A stretch of 64,000 nucleotides of DNA from Chitinophaga rhizophila (GTDB lineage: Bacteria; Bacteroidota; Bacteroidia; Chitinophagales; Chitinophagaceae): positions 682,001 to 746,000 of the forward strand of contig NZ_JAICCF010000002.1 of assembly GCF_019492185.1 (NCBI RefSeq), in the 5' to 3' direction. The position numbers and the translations under genes were made by a program. This document shows, in pieces, positions 54,617 to 62,824 of this stretch (positions are counted from its first letter, which is position 1; each line of letters begins with the position of its first letter). The notes under the pieces were generated by a model. The model made no database searches. It was not told the origin of the DNA and saw only the letters and a list, made by a program, of their open reading frames with translations.

Positions 54617-54928
54617 ATGAAACGCATTACTATTTGTGCCCTGATATCGATTGTTTATTCCTGTTCCAAAGATAATAACAGGACCTTTAAAGGAATCGTC
54701 ACTGAAGCAGACAATTGCTGCTCCTCACCCGAAGGCGGCAGAATTTACAGGATCAATATCGCCGGTACTGACAGCACAATTGCCACGCTCGTAGCCTCAG
54801 ATCTGAAGCCCGGAGACGCTATTGCATTTAATATCCAGCGACATGGCACCCCGCCCGCAGTCTACTGCCTCGCTATCTGTACAATGCCCCGGCTGACAAC
54901 TATATCGGATATCACAAGACTAGAGTGA
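54617..54928 (+). CDS. Small lipoprotein of unknown function
   Basis: A 103-aa protein with a lipobox (ISIVYSC, Cys 16). The rest contains TFKGIVTEADNCC and a strand-rich tail (GGRIYRINIAGTDSTIATLV, GDAIAFNIQ). It has six cysteines, including a CC pair, which could form disulfides in the periplasm. No family recognised. It is convergent with the SMI1/KNR4 gene and ends 7 bp from it. Confidence 0.65.
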   Translation: MKRITICALISIVYSCSKDNNRTFKGIVTEADNCCSSPEGGRIYRINIAGTDSTIATLVASDLKPGDAIAFNIQRHGTPPAVYCLAICTMPRLTTISDITRLE

Positions 54929-54935
54929 CAGGCAG

Positions 54936-55391
54936 TTATTTCTTGATAACGCCATCAAATTTCAATACCTTATTCAACTCCTCCCTGATAAGCTGAGAAA
55001 AAGAGGTTTTGAACACATCTGCCTTTCCCGCGTCAAGTACATATACAGGCGGATCATCGTCCGGCACTGCACAGTCAAAAAAATACGAAGAAAAGCCCTG
55101 CCACTGCCCGAAAATAAAATGCTGATCTGTAATAGTAAAAGCACTGTTCCCGGCGTCCCGCAATGCCTTCAATGCATCCTTCCTGTTCTGCGCCAGATAG
55201 GCTACCTCGCATGAATAATTACGTAGAATACGGCCTCTTTTTTTTCCGAAAATAGCAATGAACTCCATATAGGCTGATGGAAGCTTTACATTGAACTGAC
55301 GTTCAATCTCTTTGATATCATCCTCACTAACTCCCTGAGGATCACCCAGGTGCTTCGGATACTGTTGCAGGAAATCCAGATATTTTGCCAT
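54936..55391 (-). CDS. SMI1/KNR4 family protein
   Basis: A 151-aa protein. The SMI1/KNR4 fold is indicated by the start VSEDDIKEIERQFNVKLPSA, then YMEFIAIFGKKRGRIL, and the C-terminal SFSQLIREELNKVL. Bacterial members are usually immunity proteins for polymorphic toxins. No toxin gene is adjacent, so this could be an orphan immunity gene or a regulator. The start codon is 652 bp from the next gene, so it may have its own promoter there. Confidence 0.85.
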   Translation of the reverse strand: MAKYLDFLQQYPKHLGDPQGVSEDDIKEIERQFNVKLPSAYMEFIAIFGKKRGRILRNYSCEVAYLAQNRKDALKALRDAGNSAFTITDQHFIFGQWQGFSSYFFDCAVPDDDPPVYVLDAGKADVFKTSFSQLIREELNKVLKFDGVIKK

Positions 55392-56043
55392 CTGATAGTC
55401 TGATAATAATTCATAATATTAATTATTTTTCTCATTACTTGGGGATTTTTTCCTACAGTCTGCTACCATACAATTACCTGTTCTGCACCATAACAAGAAG
55501 GCCATGCCTATCCGCTGAAATACGGATGGACATGGCCCGGACATCTGAATTGAGAACCTGTAACAGACCAGCGTATATTCTGATCCTGAGTGAATTAACC
55601 AGTGTATATCGGAGTGGCAAGCGATATGTTGCCTGAATCGAATTAGAAAAATGAGGGAAAATGTACGTTGGGTCAAATAATGGATAAAAGGCCTTAAATC
55701 GTTTGCGAAAATTGTGCCTCCCCTATGTTTCAAAATAGATGCCAGAATGTAGGACTATCTACACACCGGTCAATAGCTGCTGCGGATGAGTACGACATAC
55801 TGCAGTAGCCTGTTTCCGCTATTCCGCTGATACGTCACCTACAGCAGAAAAACACAGCTCTCCTATCGAAGCACGGGCTATGAGCGCCGATTAAGCGGAT
55901 CATCTCAATAGCAAAACGTCCATTATTCCTGGTTTCCGGTAAATAATCCGGTGCTGTCTTGCTGCCGTAATATGTTGGTAACTACGAATTTGGTATGATT
56001 TTATAAGCTTGTTAAAATGTTCACTCATTAAAACCCAGACAGG
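55392..56043. other. Gene-free 650-bp stretch with a hairpin
   Basis: Frames here are short and read like chance. The one structure I can support is an imperfect 15-bp hairpin at 55500-55537 (GGCCATG...CATGGCC outside, TATCCG/CGGAT inside) with no T-run. A smaller 8-bp pairing (GCTGCTGC/GCAGTAGC) lies around 55785-55820. It could hold a small RNA or regulatory leader for 56044, but I have no promoter to support this. Confidence 0.4.
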
Positions 56044-56466
56044 ATGAAAAAGGCTTCCTCGGATATAGCTGTTATAGCAGGAGTTAGTGCCATTGCCGGT
56101 TCACGTGCTACCCTCGCACCGGCATTGTTATTTCCTGAAAACAAAGTGCTGACCATGATGGCGGCAGGTGAGACATACGTTGATAAGCTGCCAGGCATAG
56201 GCGACCGTATTGAAACAGCCGGATTAATCGGCAGAAGTATTTCCGGCGCGTTCACCGGCGCTGTTGTCAGCAAACGCAGAAAAAGAAGTATGTGGCTGGG
56301 GGCATTGGTAGGTGCGGCTGCTGCCTGCGCAGGGGCCTATGTAACGTATTATGCACGTAAGAAGTTCGGACAGATATCAGGTACACCCGATCCTATCGTA
56401 GGGCTGGTGGAAGATGTGGCAATGATCTGTCTGGGCAGTGTGCTACTGGATGACGACCGAATATAG
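56044..56466 (+). CDS. DUF4126-like membrane protein
   Basis: A 140-aa protein with several hydrophobic, Gly/Ala-rich helices (IAVIAGVSAIAGSRATLAPA, GLIGRSISGAFTGAVVSKRR, WLGALVGAAAACAGAYVTYY) and the closing PDPIVGLVEDVAMI. The pattern matches DUF4126, an integral membrane family. The function is unknown. It is flanked by the 650-bp gap and a terminator. Confidence 0.75.
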   Translation: MKKASSDIAVIAGVSAIAGSRATLAPALLFPENKVLTMMAAGETYVDKLPGIGDRIETAGLIGRSISGAFTGAVVSKRRKRSMWLGALVGAAAACAGAYVTYYARKKFGQISGTPDPIVGLVEDVAMICLGSVLLDDDRI

Positions 56467-56484
56467 ACTATGTATAAACCTAGG

Positions 56485-56515
56485 GCCGTCCCATTTATAA
56501 TATGGGACGGCTTTC
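56485..56515 (+). terminator. Terminator of the DUF4126 gene
   Basis: Stem GCCGTCCCA / TGGGACGGC (56485-56493 with 56503-56511) followed by TTTC. Confidence 0.75.
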
Positions 56516-56687
56516 ATGTGCTTAATAATATCCATTGTTTTACGACATGTAATTAACAAAGTCAGTTTATCAGGAAATACTACACACATCATCTGTTAAT
56601 ATAGTATCATTTCCAAAATAGGCCGGAAGACCTATATCCGCCATCAGCCTATATTTCAAGCAATTTTGCAGTCCGGAGCTGGTCCGG

Positions 56688-56742
56688 ACGAATCTCCGAC
56701 GAACAAGGGACGAACAAGCGACGAATTAGCGACGAACAAGCA
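56688..56742. repeat. Second array of the 11-bp repeat
   Basis: Five 11-bp units start at 56688, 56699, 56710, 56721 and 56732 with consensus ACGAACAAGCG (variants ACGAATCTCCG and ACGAATTAGCG). They share the period and the ACGAA..AGCG frame with the ACGAACTAGCG units at 841-1227. The bases just before (CTGGTCCGG) resemble the end of the 24-bp core (CTGAYCGGG). The array lies in the gap between the DUF4126 terminator and the GH29 gene, non-coding like the first. The rest of that gap shows nothing else. Confidence 0.85.
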
Positions 56743-56826
56743 ATGAGGGGTAAAAGCTATCATGTTGATATTATATTAACAAGCCCCTACCTGCAATCAG
56801 TCTGCAGCCGCTGTTGATGACCGGAT

Positions 56827-56864
56827 ACAAAAAAAGCCCCCGGGCATTACACACCGGGAGCTTT
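56827..56864 (-). terminator. Terminator of the GH29 gene
   Basis: Stem AAAGC and CCCGG pair with CCGGG and GCTTT around one mismatch, with A's on the plus-strand left side giving U's on the minus transcript. It lies 25 bp past the stop. Confidence 0.75.
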
Positions 56865-56888
56865 CGACTATCACATGACTATCGGATA

Positions 56889-58292
56889 CTATCTTCTTTC
56901 GTTGTATACGCCAAATTCTGCGATAGCAGGCGCATTGCTGAACTCATCGATCAGGATACGCACTTTACCGCCCCATACGCTGTCAAAACGATGGATCTTT
57001 ACACGACCACCACCTTCTGCTTTCGTAAGTGGTTTCCATACACCATTCTCGTTGTATTCGAGGCGGTACTTTTTGATATTACTGCCATCTTCAACGATCG
57101 TAATCATATTGAAGCGCTGATCTTTATCAAAAGAGATTTCATACCAGGGTTGTTTCACTACCGGATTAGACTGCCAGCTGCTGCCGAAACGGTCGTCGTT
57201 AGCAAAGTCCATGATGTTCATATCATTGCTCCAGCTGGAATTGCTGCGCTGAAACTTGGCAATATTGGAGGAGATGATAGGCGCTTCCGCAGGTGTTAAA
57301 GCCGGCATAGCACCGGTATTCTTCCAGCGTTTACCTATTTCTTCCAGGGCTTTCACCGCGTTAGGATCAATGAGTCCATCACGGTTAGGCGCTACGTTCA
57401 GAATGAAGTTGCACCACGCCTTGTTCAGTGGTACCAGGATATCGTCTACCAGTTTCGCCGGATCTTTGACAGGAGTGGTCGGGAAATTCGTCTTCCAGAA
57501 CCAGGCAGTGTTAACCGGGAGGCAGGACAATGCAGGCAGTTTGTTAGCTTCTTTGGAGATGTGCTGACCTGCTCCCTGCTCGTAAGACTTGATATCGGTG
57601 TAAAATAAGGCCTCTGTCGGATATTTTGCCGCATTGAGATCCATCACCAGGCAATTCGGTTGCAGCGTCTTAATGAGGCGGTAAACCTCCTCAAACGGGA
57701 TTTCATCATAAGAGATCCTGGACCACGGTGCATCCCATCCATCGATGATCAACGCGGTGATCTCACCATAGTTGGTCAGCAGTTCTGTAAGCTGCGCCTT
57801 TACCATTTCGATATGCTGACGGGTGATCTCGCGCGGACGCAGTTTATGATGTGTATCCAGGATAGAGTAATACAGCATTACTTTCAGTCCTTTGGCGCGG
57901 AATGCATCAGCATATTCCTTTACAACGTCTTTTTTGTAAGGGCTGTTCATCACATTGTAATCGGTCGTTTTAGTATCCCAGATACAGAACCCACTGTGAT
58001 GTTTGGTAGTAAGACAGCCATAACTCATGTTGGCTGCTTTGGCAGTTGAAGCCCATTGACCCGCATCCAGCTTCTTCGGATTAAAGAGTGATGCAGGAGC
58101 CTCTGGATCTGGCCAGTCCTGGTCAGCAAAAGTCGGGATGTTAAAATGAATAAACATACCGAAGCGGAGATCAACAAACTGCTGTTGTAATGTTGCGAGT
58201 GGTTTTGCGGTTGGTTGTGCCTGTGCCTTTAACATTGCTGGCATAGCCAATAGCATGCCTAGCGCAAGACGCAAAAAGAATACATTCTTCAT
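56889..58292 (-). CDS. Alpha-L-fucosidase (GH29) with C-terminal carbohydrate-binding domain
   Basis: A 467-aa exported enzyme (signal ending AMLKAQAQ). The GH29 catalytic domain spans about 30-340: FGMFIHFNIPTFADQDWPDP, MSYGCLTTKHHSGFCIWDTK, TTDYNVMNSPYKKDVVKEYA, and the nucleophile Asp in ALIIDGWDAPW. A C-terminal F5/8-type (galactose-binding-like) domain follows (SSWQSNPVVKQPWYEISFDK). It releases fucose from glycans in the periplasm or on the surface. It stands outside any SusCD operon; the acid/base residue was not identified. Confidence 0.9.
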   Translation of the reverse strand: MKNVFFLRLALGMLLAMPAMLKAQAQPTAKPLATLQQQFVDLRFGMFIHFNIPTFADQDWPDPEAPASLFNPKKLDAGQWASTAKAANMSYGCLTTKHHSGFCIWDTKTTDYNVMNSPYKKDVVKEYADAFRAKGLKVMLYYSILDTHHKLRPREITRQHIEMVKAQLTELLTNYGEITALIIDGWDAPWSRISYDEIPFEEVYRLIKTLQPNCLVMDLNAAKYPTEALFYTDIKSYEQGAGQHISKEANKLPALSCLPVNTAWFWKTNFPTTPVKDPAKLVDDILVPLNKAWCNFILNVAPNRDGLIDPNAVKALEEIGKRWKNTGAMPALTPAEAPIISSNIAKFQRSNSSWSNDMNIMDFANDDRFGSSWQSNPVVKQPWYEISFDKDQRFNMITIVEDGSNIKKYRLEYNENGVWKPLTKAEGGGRVKIHRFDSVWGGKVRILIDEFSNAPAIAEFGVYNERR

Positions 58293-58554
58293 AATGTCTG
58301 AATACGATTTTAGATTTTGAGACCTAGAGTTCGTGGATAATTGTAATGTCTACGGATACTAAAATATAACAAACAAGCAATGCTTTACAGTGATGAGAAT
58401 ACACTATGATGAATTGTGAATTTCCCATCAGTTGAGATCTTTTAACAATTTAAATAGATTGTTAATTAAACGTGTTTAAAAAATGGCATGGTGTTGGATT
58501 TAAGCCCTGTAAATAGAACTGAAGAACGAGTCATTAAAAACAAACACAATTTAT

Positions 58555-59412
58555 ATGAAACTTAGAGTCATATCACTAGGGCTAACCCTTCCCATTTTTT
58601 TATTTTCCTGTGTAAGCACAAAGAAGTTTAAAGCTTCTGAGGCGAAGTATGCTGAGTTATCATCACAGTATGCTAGTCTGCAGAGTAAACTGGAAGATTG
58701 TCAGCGTAGCCTTCGTGATACTGCATCCGCATTTGAGCGTAGCAGAAGCCAGAGTGAAGAGAGAGTTGAAGGCTTGAAACAGAACAACAGCACCTTACTT
58801 AATCAGTTGAAAGACCTGTCTGTGATCAGTAATTCACAGGCGGAAAGTATAAAGAAATCATTGGATAATATTGGTGCGAAAGACGCCTATATCCAGGATC
58901 TGCAATCAGCTATTGCACGTAAGGACTCGCTGAATATGGCTCTGGTAATGAACCTGAAAGGTGCTATCGGCAACCTGGATGATAAGGATATCAACATCAA
59001 AGTGGAGAAAGGAGTAGTGTATATTGATATCTCTGATAAAATGCTGTTTGAAAGCGGTAGTTATGAAGTAACGCCTAAAGCAAAAGAAGTACTGGGTAAA
59101 GTGGCAAAAGTGCTGCTGAATCAGCCGGATATTGAGTTCATGGTTGAAGGTCATACTGATACCAACCCTTACAGGAAAGGCGTATTGCTGGACAACTGGG
59201 ATCTGAGTGTGAAAAGAGCAACTGCTGTAACCAGAGTATTACAGAATGATTACGCTATTCCGCCAGCACATATCACTGCTGCGGGTAGAGGTGAATACCT
59301 GCCGATTGCCAGCAATGATACACCTGAAGGCCGTGCGACCAACCGCCGTACACGTATCGTAATTCTTCCACAGCTGGATCAGTTCTTTAAGCTGCTGGAG
59401 AAAAAAGGATAA
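58555..59412 (+). CDS. OmpA-family lipoprotein with coiled-coil linker
   Basis: A 285-aa lipoprotein (LPIFLFSC, Cys 19). Residues about 30-130 form a coiled coil (KFKASEAKYAELSSQYASLQ onward), and the C-terminal OmpA domain (about 150-285) carries peptidoglycan-binding residues: LFESGSYEVTPKAKEVLGKV, then FMVEGHTDTNPYRKG and GRATNRRTRIVILP. It links the outer membrane to the cell wall. It sits alone before a strong terminator. Confidence 0.93.
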   Translation: MKLRVISLGLTLPIFLFSCVSTKKFKASEAKYAELSSQYASLQSKLEDCQRSLRDTASAFERSRSQSEERVEGLKQNNSTLLNQLKDLSVISNSQAESIKKSLDNIGAKDAYIQDLQSAIARKDSLNMALVMNLKGAIGNLDDKDINIKVEKGVVYIDISDKMLFESGSYEVTPKAKEVLGKVAKVLLNQPDIEFMVEGHTDTNPYRKGVLLDNWDLSVKRATAVTRVLQNDYAIPPAHITAAGRGEYLPIASNDTPEGRATNRRTRIVILPQLDQFFKLLEKKG

Positions 59413-59437
59413 TCATCCATTTCATTATAGCAAGTAT

Positions 59438-59473
59438 GGGCGTCTCCGTAAAGGGGACGCCCTTTGTTTTTTT
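59438..59473 (+). terminator. Terminator of the OmpA lipoprotein gene
   Basis: Stem GGGCGTC / GACGCCC (59438-59444 with 59456-59462) followed by TTTGTTTTTTTA. Confidence 0.88.
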
Positions 59474-59651
59474 ATTTCACTCCTATGATGGCATTGAATG
59501 TGCCTCCACAACCATAAGCGTCCTCTACAAGTTGTGGAGCAAAGCGATCACCGGGATATAGCCCTGTCTGGCCCTTTACTGTATCATATTCCATCTCATG
59601 GGCCTGCCTGTTCCTGATCCCGGGTTGAATGCAGGGTAACTGAGCTGTCAT
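59472..59651 (-). CDS. Small protein-like frame of 59 codons
   Basis: A minus-strand frame starting MTAQLPCIQPGIRNRQAHEM and ending VEDAYGCGGTFNAIIGVK. The same frame stays open for another 25 codons upstream, without a normal start codon, overlapping the first bases of the histidine kinase gene. Composition is protein-like and Gly/Pro motifs (GLYPGDRFAPQL) look structured. I recognise no family. It may be a small gene, or the end of a lost gene. The surrounding 59413-59747 gap otherwise holds only the terminator. Confidence 0.3.
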   Translation of the reverse strand: MTAQLPCIQPGIRNRQAHEMEYDTVKGQTGLYPGDRFAPQLVEDAYGCGGTFNAIIGVK

Positions 59652-59747
59652 TGACGCTGAGTGCAGACCCCAAATATTAAGCGAAATATCTTCTAAATAA
59701 TCCGAAATTTGGGCAAGAATGCAAGTTCAATTTTGCATCAACAGAGG

Positions 59748-61478
59748 ATGATGGAAGTACAACAACTTTTGGACACCAATGAGGCCCGTTTAAAGGCTGT
59801 TATAGAAGCAACACCTGAGTGTATAAAGATAGTCGGTCCCGATGGCCTGGTGCAGTTTATGAACAAAGCCGGCTTATGCATGGTAGAAGCTACTGAAGGA
59901 CAATCAGTTGAAGGTGCCTGTGTATTTGACCTGATTGCTCCTGACCACCGTGCCACCTGGATTGAAAACCATAACAGGGTATGCCAGGGGGAAAGTATCA
60001 ATTGGGAGTTTGATATAATCGGTCTGAGGGGCAGCCGGCGTCATATGGAGACGCATGCAGTGCCCCTGCGTAACAGTGATGGTACTTATTCACAACTGGC
60101 TGTTACCCATGATATTACCGCTAAAAAGGTGGCAGAACGTGCCCTGAAAAGGAATGAAATTATCCTGAAAGGCCAGAAGTATGCGCTGGAGCAGGCTGTA
60201 CATGGCTACCCTCTCAGGGAGGTATTGGAGACGATTGTAAGAACAGTGGAGGAACAGTCTGAACGTCAGTTATTTGCCTCTATCCTGTTGATGGCCAAGG
60301 ATGGTAAACACCTGCTGCTGGGTGCATCTCCCAGTTTGCCCCAGACTTACAATGATGCAGTGGATGGCGGAGAGATAGGTCCGCTCGCAGGCTCCTGTGG
60401 AACGGCGGCTTTTACCGGCGAAGAGATCCTGGTAGAAGATATTGCCAATAATCCTTTATGGGCTAATTATAAAGACCTGGCGCTGTCACACGGCCTGCGT
60501 GCCTGCTGGTCTACGCCGATTCTTTCTTCACAGCGTACACCACTGGCAACATTCTCGCTGTATTATCCTACCGAACAAATGCCCGCCGCAGAAGACAGGC
60601 AGGCCGTTGAACTGATGGCGCGCACTGCCGGCATCGTTATAGAGTGGTATAAAGATGTGGCAGAACGTAAAGCATTGATGGCCCAATTAGAGACGAGAGT
60701 CAGCGAACGAACAGACGAACTGAATAATGTGAATGCTGCGCTGCAAAGCTCTAACGATACCCTGGAACAATTTGCCCACGTAGCCAGCCATGATCTGAAA
60801 GAACCAGTCAGAAAGATCAAGATATTCACCTCGCGCCTGCAGGACGAGGCCGGGGAACAGCTGAATGACAAGGGCAAAACTTATCTTCATAAGATCCTTT
60901 CTTCCGCAGAACGTATGTCTACTATGATAGAAGGCGTGCTCAATTATTCTGTTCAGAATGGCTCGCAGCAGATCAATGAGAAAGTGGACCTGAACACGAC
61001 TATTACCGAGATCAGGAATGACCTGGAAGTATTAATACAGCAGAAACAGGCTGACATTACTGTTGATCCGTTACCAGTAATTGAAGGCGATCGTATACTG
61101 ATACACCAGTTATTTTATAACCTGTTGAATAATTCGTTGAAGTTCACCCGTGATGGCGTCCCTCCAAAGATTGTGATCCGGGCGGTACCGGTACTACCGG
61201 ATGATGTAGCCAGCTATGATATTATTGTTACTGACAACGGAATAGGATTTGACCAGGAACAGAGTGAGAAGATATTCGAGACGTTTACACGGCTCAATTC
61301 CAAAGATAAGTATGACGGTACAGGACTTGGACTGTCACTATGCAGAAAGATTGTACAGCGGCATCATGGTACAATAACAGCTACCAGTGAATATGGTGAG
61401 GGAGCCACCTTCAGTATTACCTTGCCGGTACTACAGCCAGCGCCAGACGTAGCGCAGGAACATAAGTTGAACGCGTAG
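59748..61478 (+). CDS. PAS-GAF sensor histidine kinase
   Basis: A 576-aa cytoplasmic kinase (589 aa if the TTG at 59709 is used). Residues about 15-125 form a PAS domain (LKAVIEATPECIKIVGPDGL), about 150-300 a GAF domain (RQLFASILLMAKDGKHLLLG), followed by a coiled-coil connector (QLETRVSERTDELNNVNAAL). The HisKA domain has the phospho-His in FAHVASHDLKEPVRKIKIFT, and the ATPase domain shows N, G1 and G2 boxes (LFYNLLNNSLKF, DNGIGFDQEQ, GTGLGLSLC). No transmembrane helix. No response regulator is adjacent, so its partner is elsewhere. Confidence 0.95.
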   Translation: MMEVQQLLDTNEARLKAVIEATPECIKIVGPDGLVQFMNKAGLCMVEATEGQSVEGACVFDLIAPDHRATWIENHNRVCQGESINWEFDIIGLRGSRRHMETHAVPLRNSDGTYSQLAVTHDITAKKVAERALKRNEIILKGQKYALEQAVHGYPLREVLETIVRTVEEQSERQLFASILLMAKDGKHLLLGASPSLPQTYNDAVDGGEIGPLAGSCGTAAFTGEEILVEDIANNPLWANYKDLALSHGLRACWSTPILSSQRTPLATFSLYYPTEQMPAAEDRQAVELMARTAGIVIEWYKDVAERKALMAQLETRVSERTDELNNVNAALQSSNDTLEQFAHVASHDLKEPVRKIKIFTSRLQDEAGEQLNDKGKTYLHKILSSAERMSTMIEGVLNYSVQNGSQQINEKVDLNTTITEIRNDLEVLIQQKQADITVDPLPVIEGDRILIHQLFYNLLNNSLKFTRDGVPPKIVIRAVPVLPDDVASYDIIVTDNGIGFDQEQSEKIFETFTRLNSKDKYDGTGLGLSLCRKIVQRHHGTITATSEYGEGATFSITLPVLQPAPDVAQEHKLNA

Positions 61479-61491
61479 ATAGTATATAAAG

Positions 61492-61536
61492 AAAGCGGTC
61501 CGGAACAGGAGTTATACTCTTTTCCGGACCGCTTTT
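61492..61536. terminator. Bidirectional terminator between the histidine kinase and exbD
   Basis: Perfect 14-bp stem AAAGCGGTCCGGAA / TTCCGGACCGCTTT (61492-61505 with 61522-61535), between convergent genes. Confidence 0.85.
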
Positions 61537-61553
61537 ATCATTTAACAGCTGTT

Positions 61554-61964
61554 TTAACCTTTACTCTGCGGATTGGCTGTAGCCAGCACCACTTTAGCGC
61601 CGATTTCACGGGCTACTTCCATGATCTTTACCACATCTTCTACAGGCACTGTTTTCTCAGCATTGATGACAATGGTAGGATCTACAGTTTCCCGTCCTAA
61701 AGCTGGTATCAGCATTTGTTTGAGGCTCTCGAAAGGCACTTTATTGGTACCTACGAAAAACTCGCGTTTATCGTTAATGCTGACTACCACCGTTTGTTTG
61801 GCCTTGGTATTGCTCTTTGCTTTAGGCAATGTCAGCTTGATAACATTCGGATTAGCAAGGGTAGAAACGATCAGGAAGAACAGCAACAGAATGAACAGGA
61901 TATCATTCAGTGCGCCGTTGTGCAGCTCAAGATGCCGCTTATTTCTTCTACTGCGTAAGTTCAT
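61554..61964 (-). CDS. exbD: Biopolymer transport protein ExbD
   Basis: A 136-aa inner-membrane protein. The N-terminal cytoplasmic stretch leads to one transmembrane helix (LNDILFILLLFFLIVSTLAN) containing the essential Asp (LNDILF), then a periplasmic domain (VVVSINDKREFFVGTNKVPF). With ExbB it converts the proton gradient into TonB movement for outer-membrane receptors. It follows exbB by 27 bp. Confidence 0.94.
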   Translation of the reverse strand: MNLRSRRNKRHLELHNGALNDILFILLLFFLIVSTLANPNVIKLTLPKAKSNTKAKQTVVVSINDKREFFVGTNKVPFESLKQMLIPALGRETVDPTIVINAEKTVPVEDVVKIMEVAREIGAKVVLATANPQSKG

Positions 61965-61991
61965 AATTTACAATTACAGATGATCAATGGT

Positions 61992-62705
61992 TTACTTGGT
62001 AGGCTCCTGCAAAATGTCAATAAATTCTGCGGAAGCGCCTTCCATTTTATTGATAACCTTGTCTATCTGTGCATTCAGGAAGCTGTAACCGATGAAGGCT
62101 ACCAGACCGATGATCAGACCAGTTGCAGAGGTGATCATCTTTACATAGATACCACCAGCGATAGCGCCGAGCGTGATATCAGAGGTGATGGAGATGTTAA
62201 AGAAGGTCTGGATCATACCAGCGATGGTACCCAGGAACCCGAACATGGGAGCTATACCCGCGATGATAGAGAGGATAACCAGGTTCTTTTCCATCTTGTA
62301 GATTTCAAGCTTTCCTACATTCTCCATGGACTTCTCAATGTTCTCGATAGGTTTACCAATACGCTGGATACCTTTATCGATCATTCGTGCAATAGGACTA
62401 TTGGTGTTTTTAGACAAAGAGCGTGCAGCAGAGACATTACCATTGGAGATATGATCTCTGATCATTGGCATAAAGTTATCTTCCAGCTTACCAGCCTTGG
62501 AGATAGTCAGAAATCTTTCCACGAAGGCGAATACTGCGATCACGGAAAGGATGCCCAAAGGGATCATCAGCACCCCACCTTTCATGAGCAGGTCGAGTAA
62601 CTTGATTGACTGATCTGCAGTTACTGCACTTGCGGCGGTAGCGACAGTATCAGCCTTTGGCTGTAATAGAGAATCCTGTAATAATGTAACGAGTCCTAGG
62701 AGCAT
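61992..62705 (-). CDS. exbB: MotA/TolQ/ExbB proton channel protein
   Basis: A 237-aa inner-membrane protein. Three transmembrane helices are visible: GGVLMIPLGILSVIAVFAFV, IIAGIAPMFGFLGTIAGMIQ and SATGLIIGLVAFIGYSFLNA; the conserved GxxGTIxG motif is in the second. Together with ExbD it forms the motor for TonB. The first 30 residues look like a signal-like or extra segment. A TACTTTTG box (62725-62732) lies 20 nt upstream. Confidence 0.94.
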   Translation of the reverse strand: MLLGLVTLLQDSLLQPKADTVATAASAVTADQSIKLLDLLMKGGVLMIPLGILSVIAVFAFVERFLTISKAGKLEDNFMPMIRDHISNGNVSAARSLSKNTNSPIARMIDKGIQRIGKPIENIEKSMENVGKLEIYKMEKNLVILSIIAGIAPMFGFLGTIAGMIQTFFNISITSDITLGAIAGGIYVKMITSATGLIIGLVAFIGYSFLNAQIDKVINKMEGASAEFIDILQEPTK

Positions 62706-62724
62706 GAATAAAAATTTAACCTTG

Positions 62725-62732
62725 CAAAAGTA
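62725..62732 (-). promoter_or_regulatory. Predicted -7 box for exbB-exbD
   Basis: Minus-strand TACTTTTG, matching TAnnTTTG, 20 nt before the exbB start. No -33 TTG at ideal spacing. Confidence 0.4.
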
Positions 62733-62824
62733 TATATTTCAGGTGCAACAAGTCAGGAAGATACCAATAATATGGTAAACATTTAACGTATGTTCTGACA
62801 AAATATTGTCAATCAATAAAGTAA

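Noticed and set aside
55385..55733. Two overlapping frames in the 55.4-55.7 kb gap
   Set aside because: Neither shows a signal, domain or plausible start context; their composition (Cys/Arg/His-rich, low in acidic residues) is like random translation.
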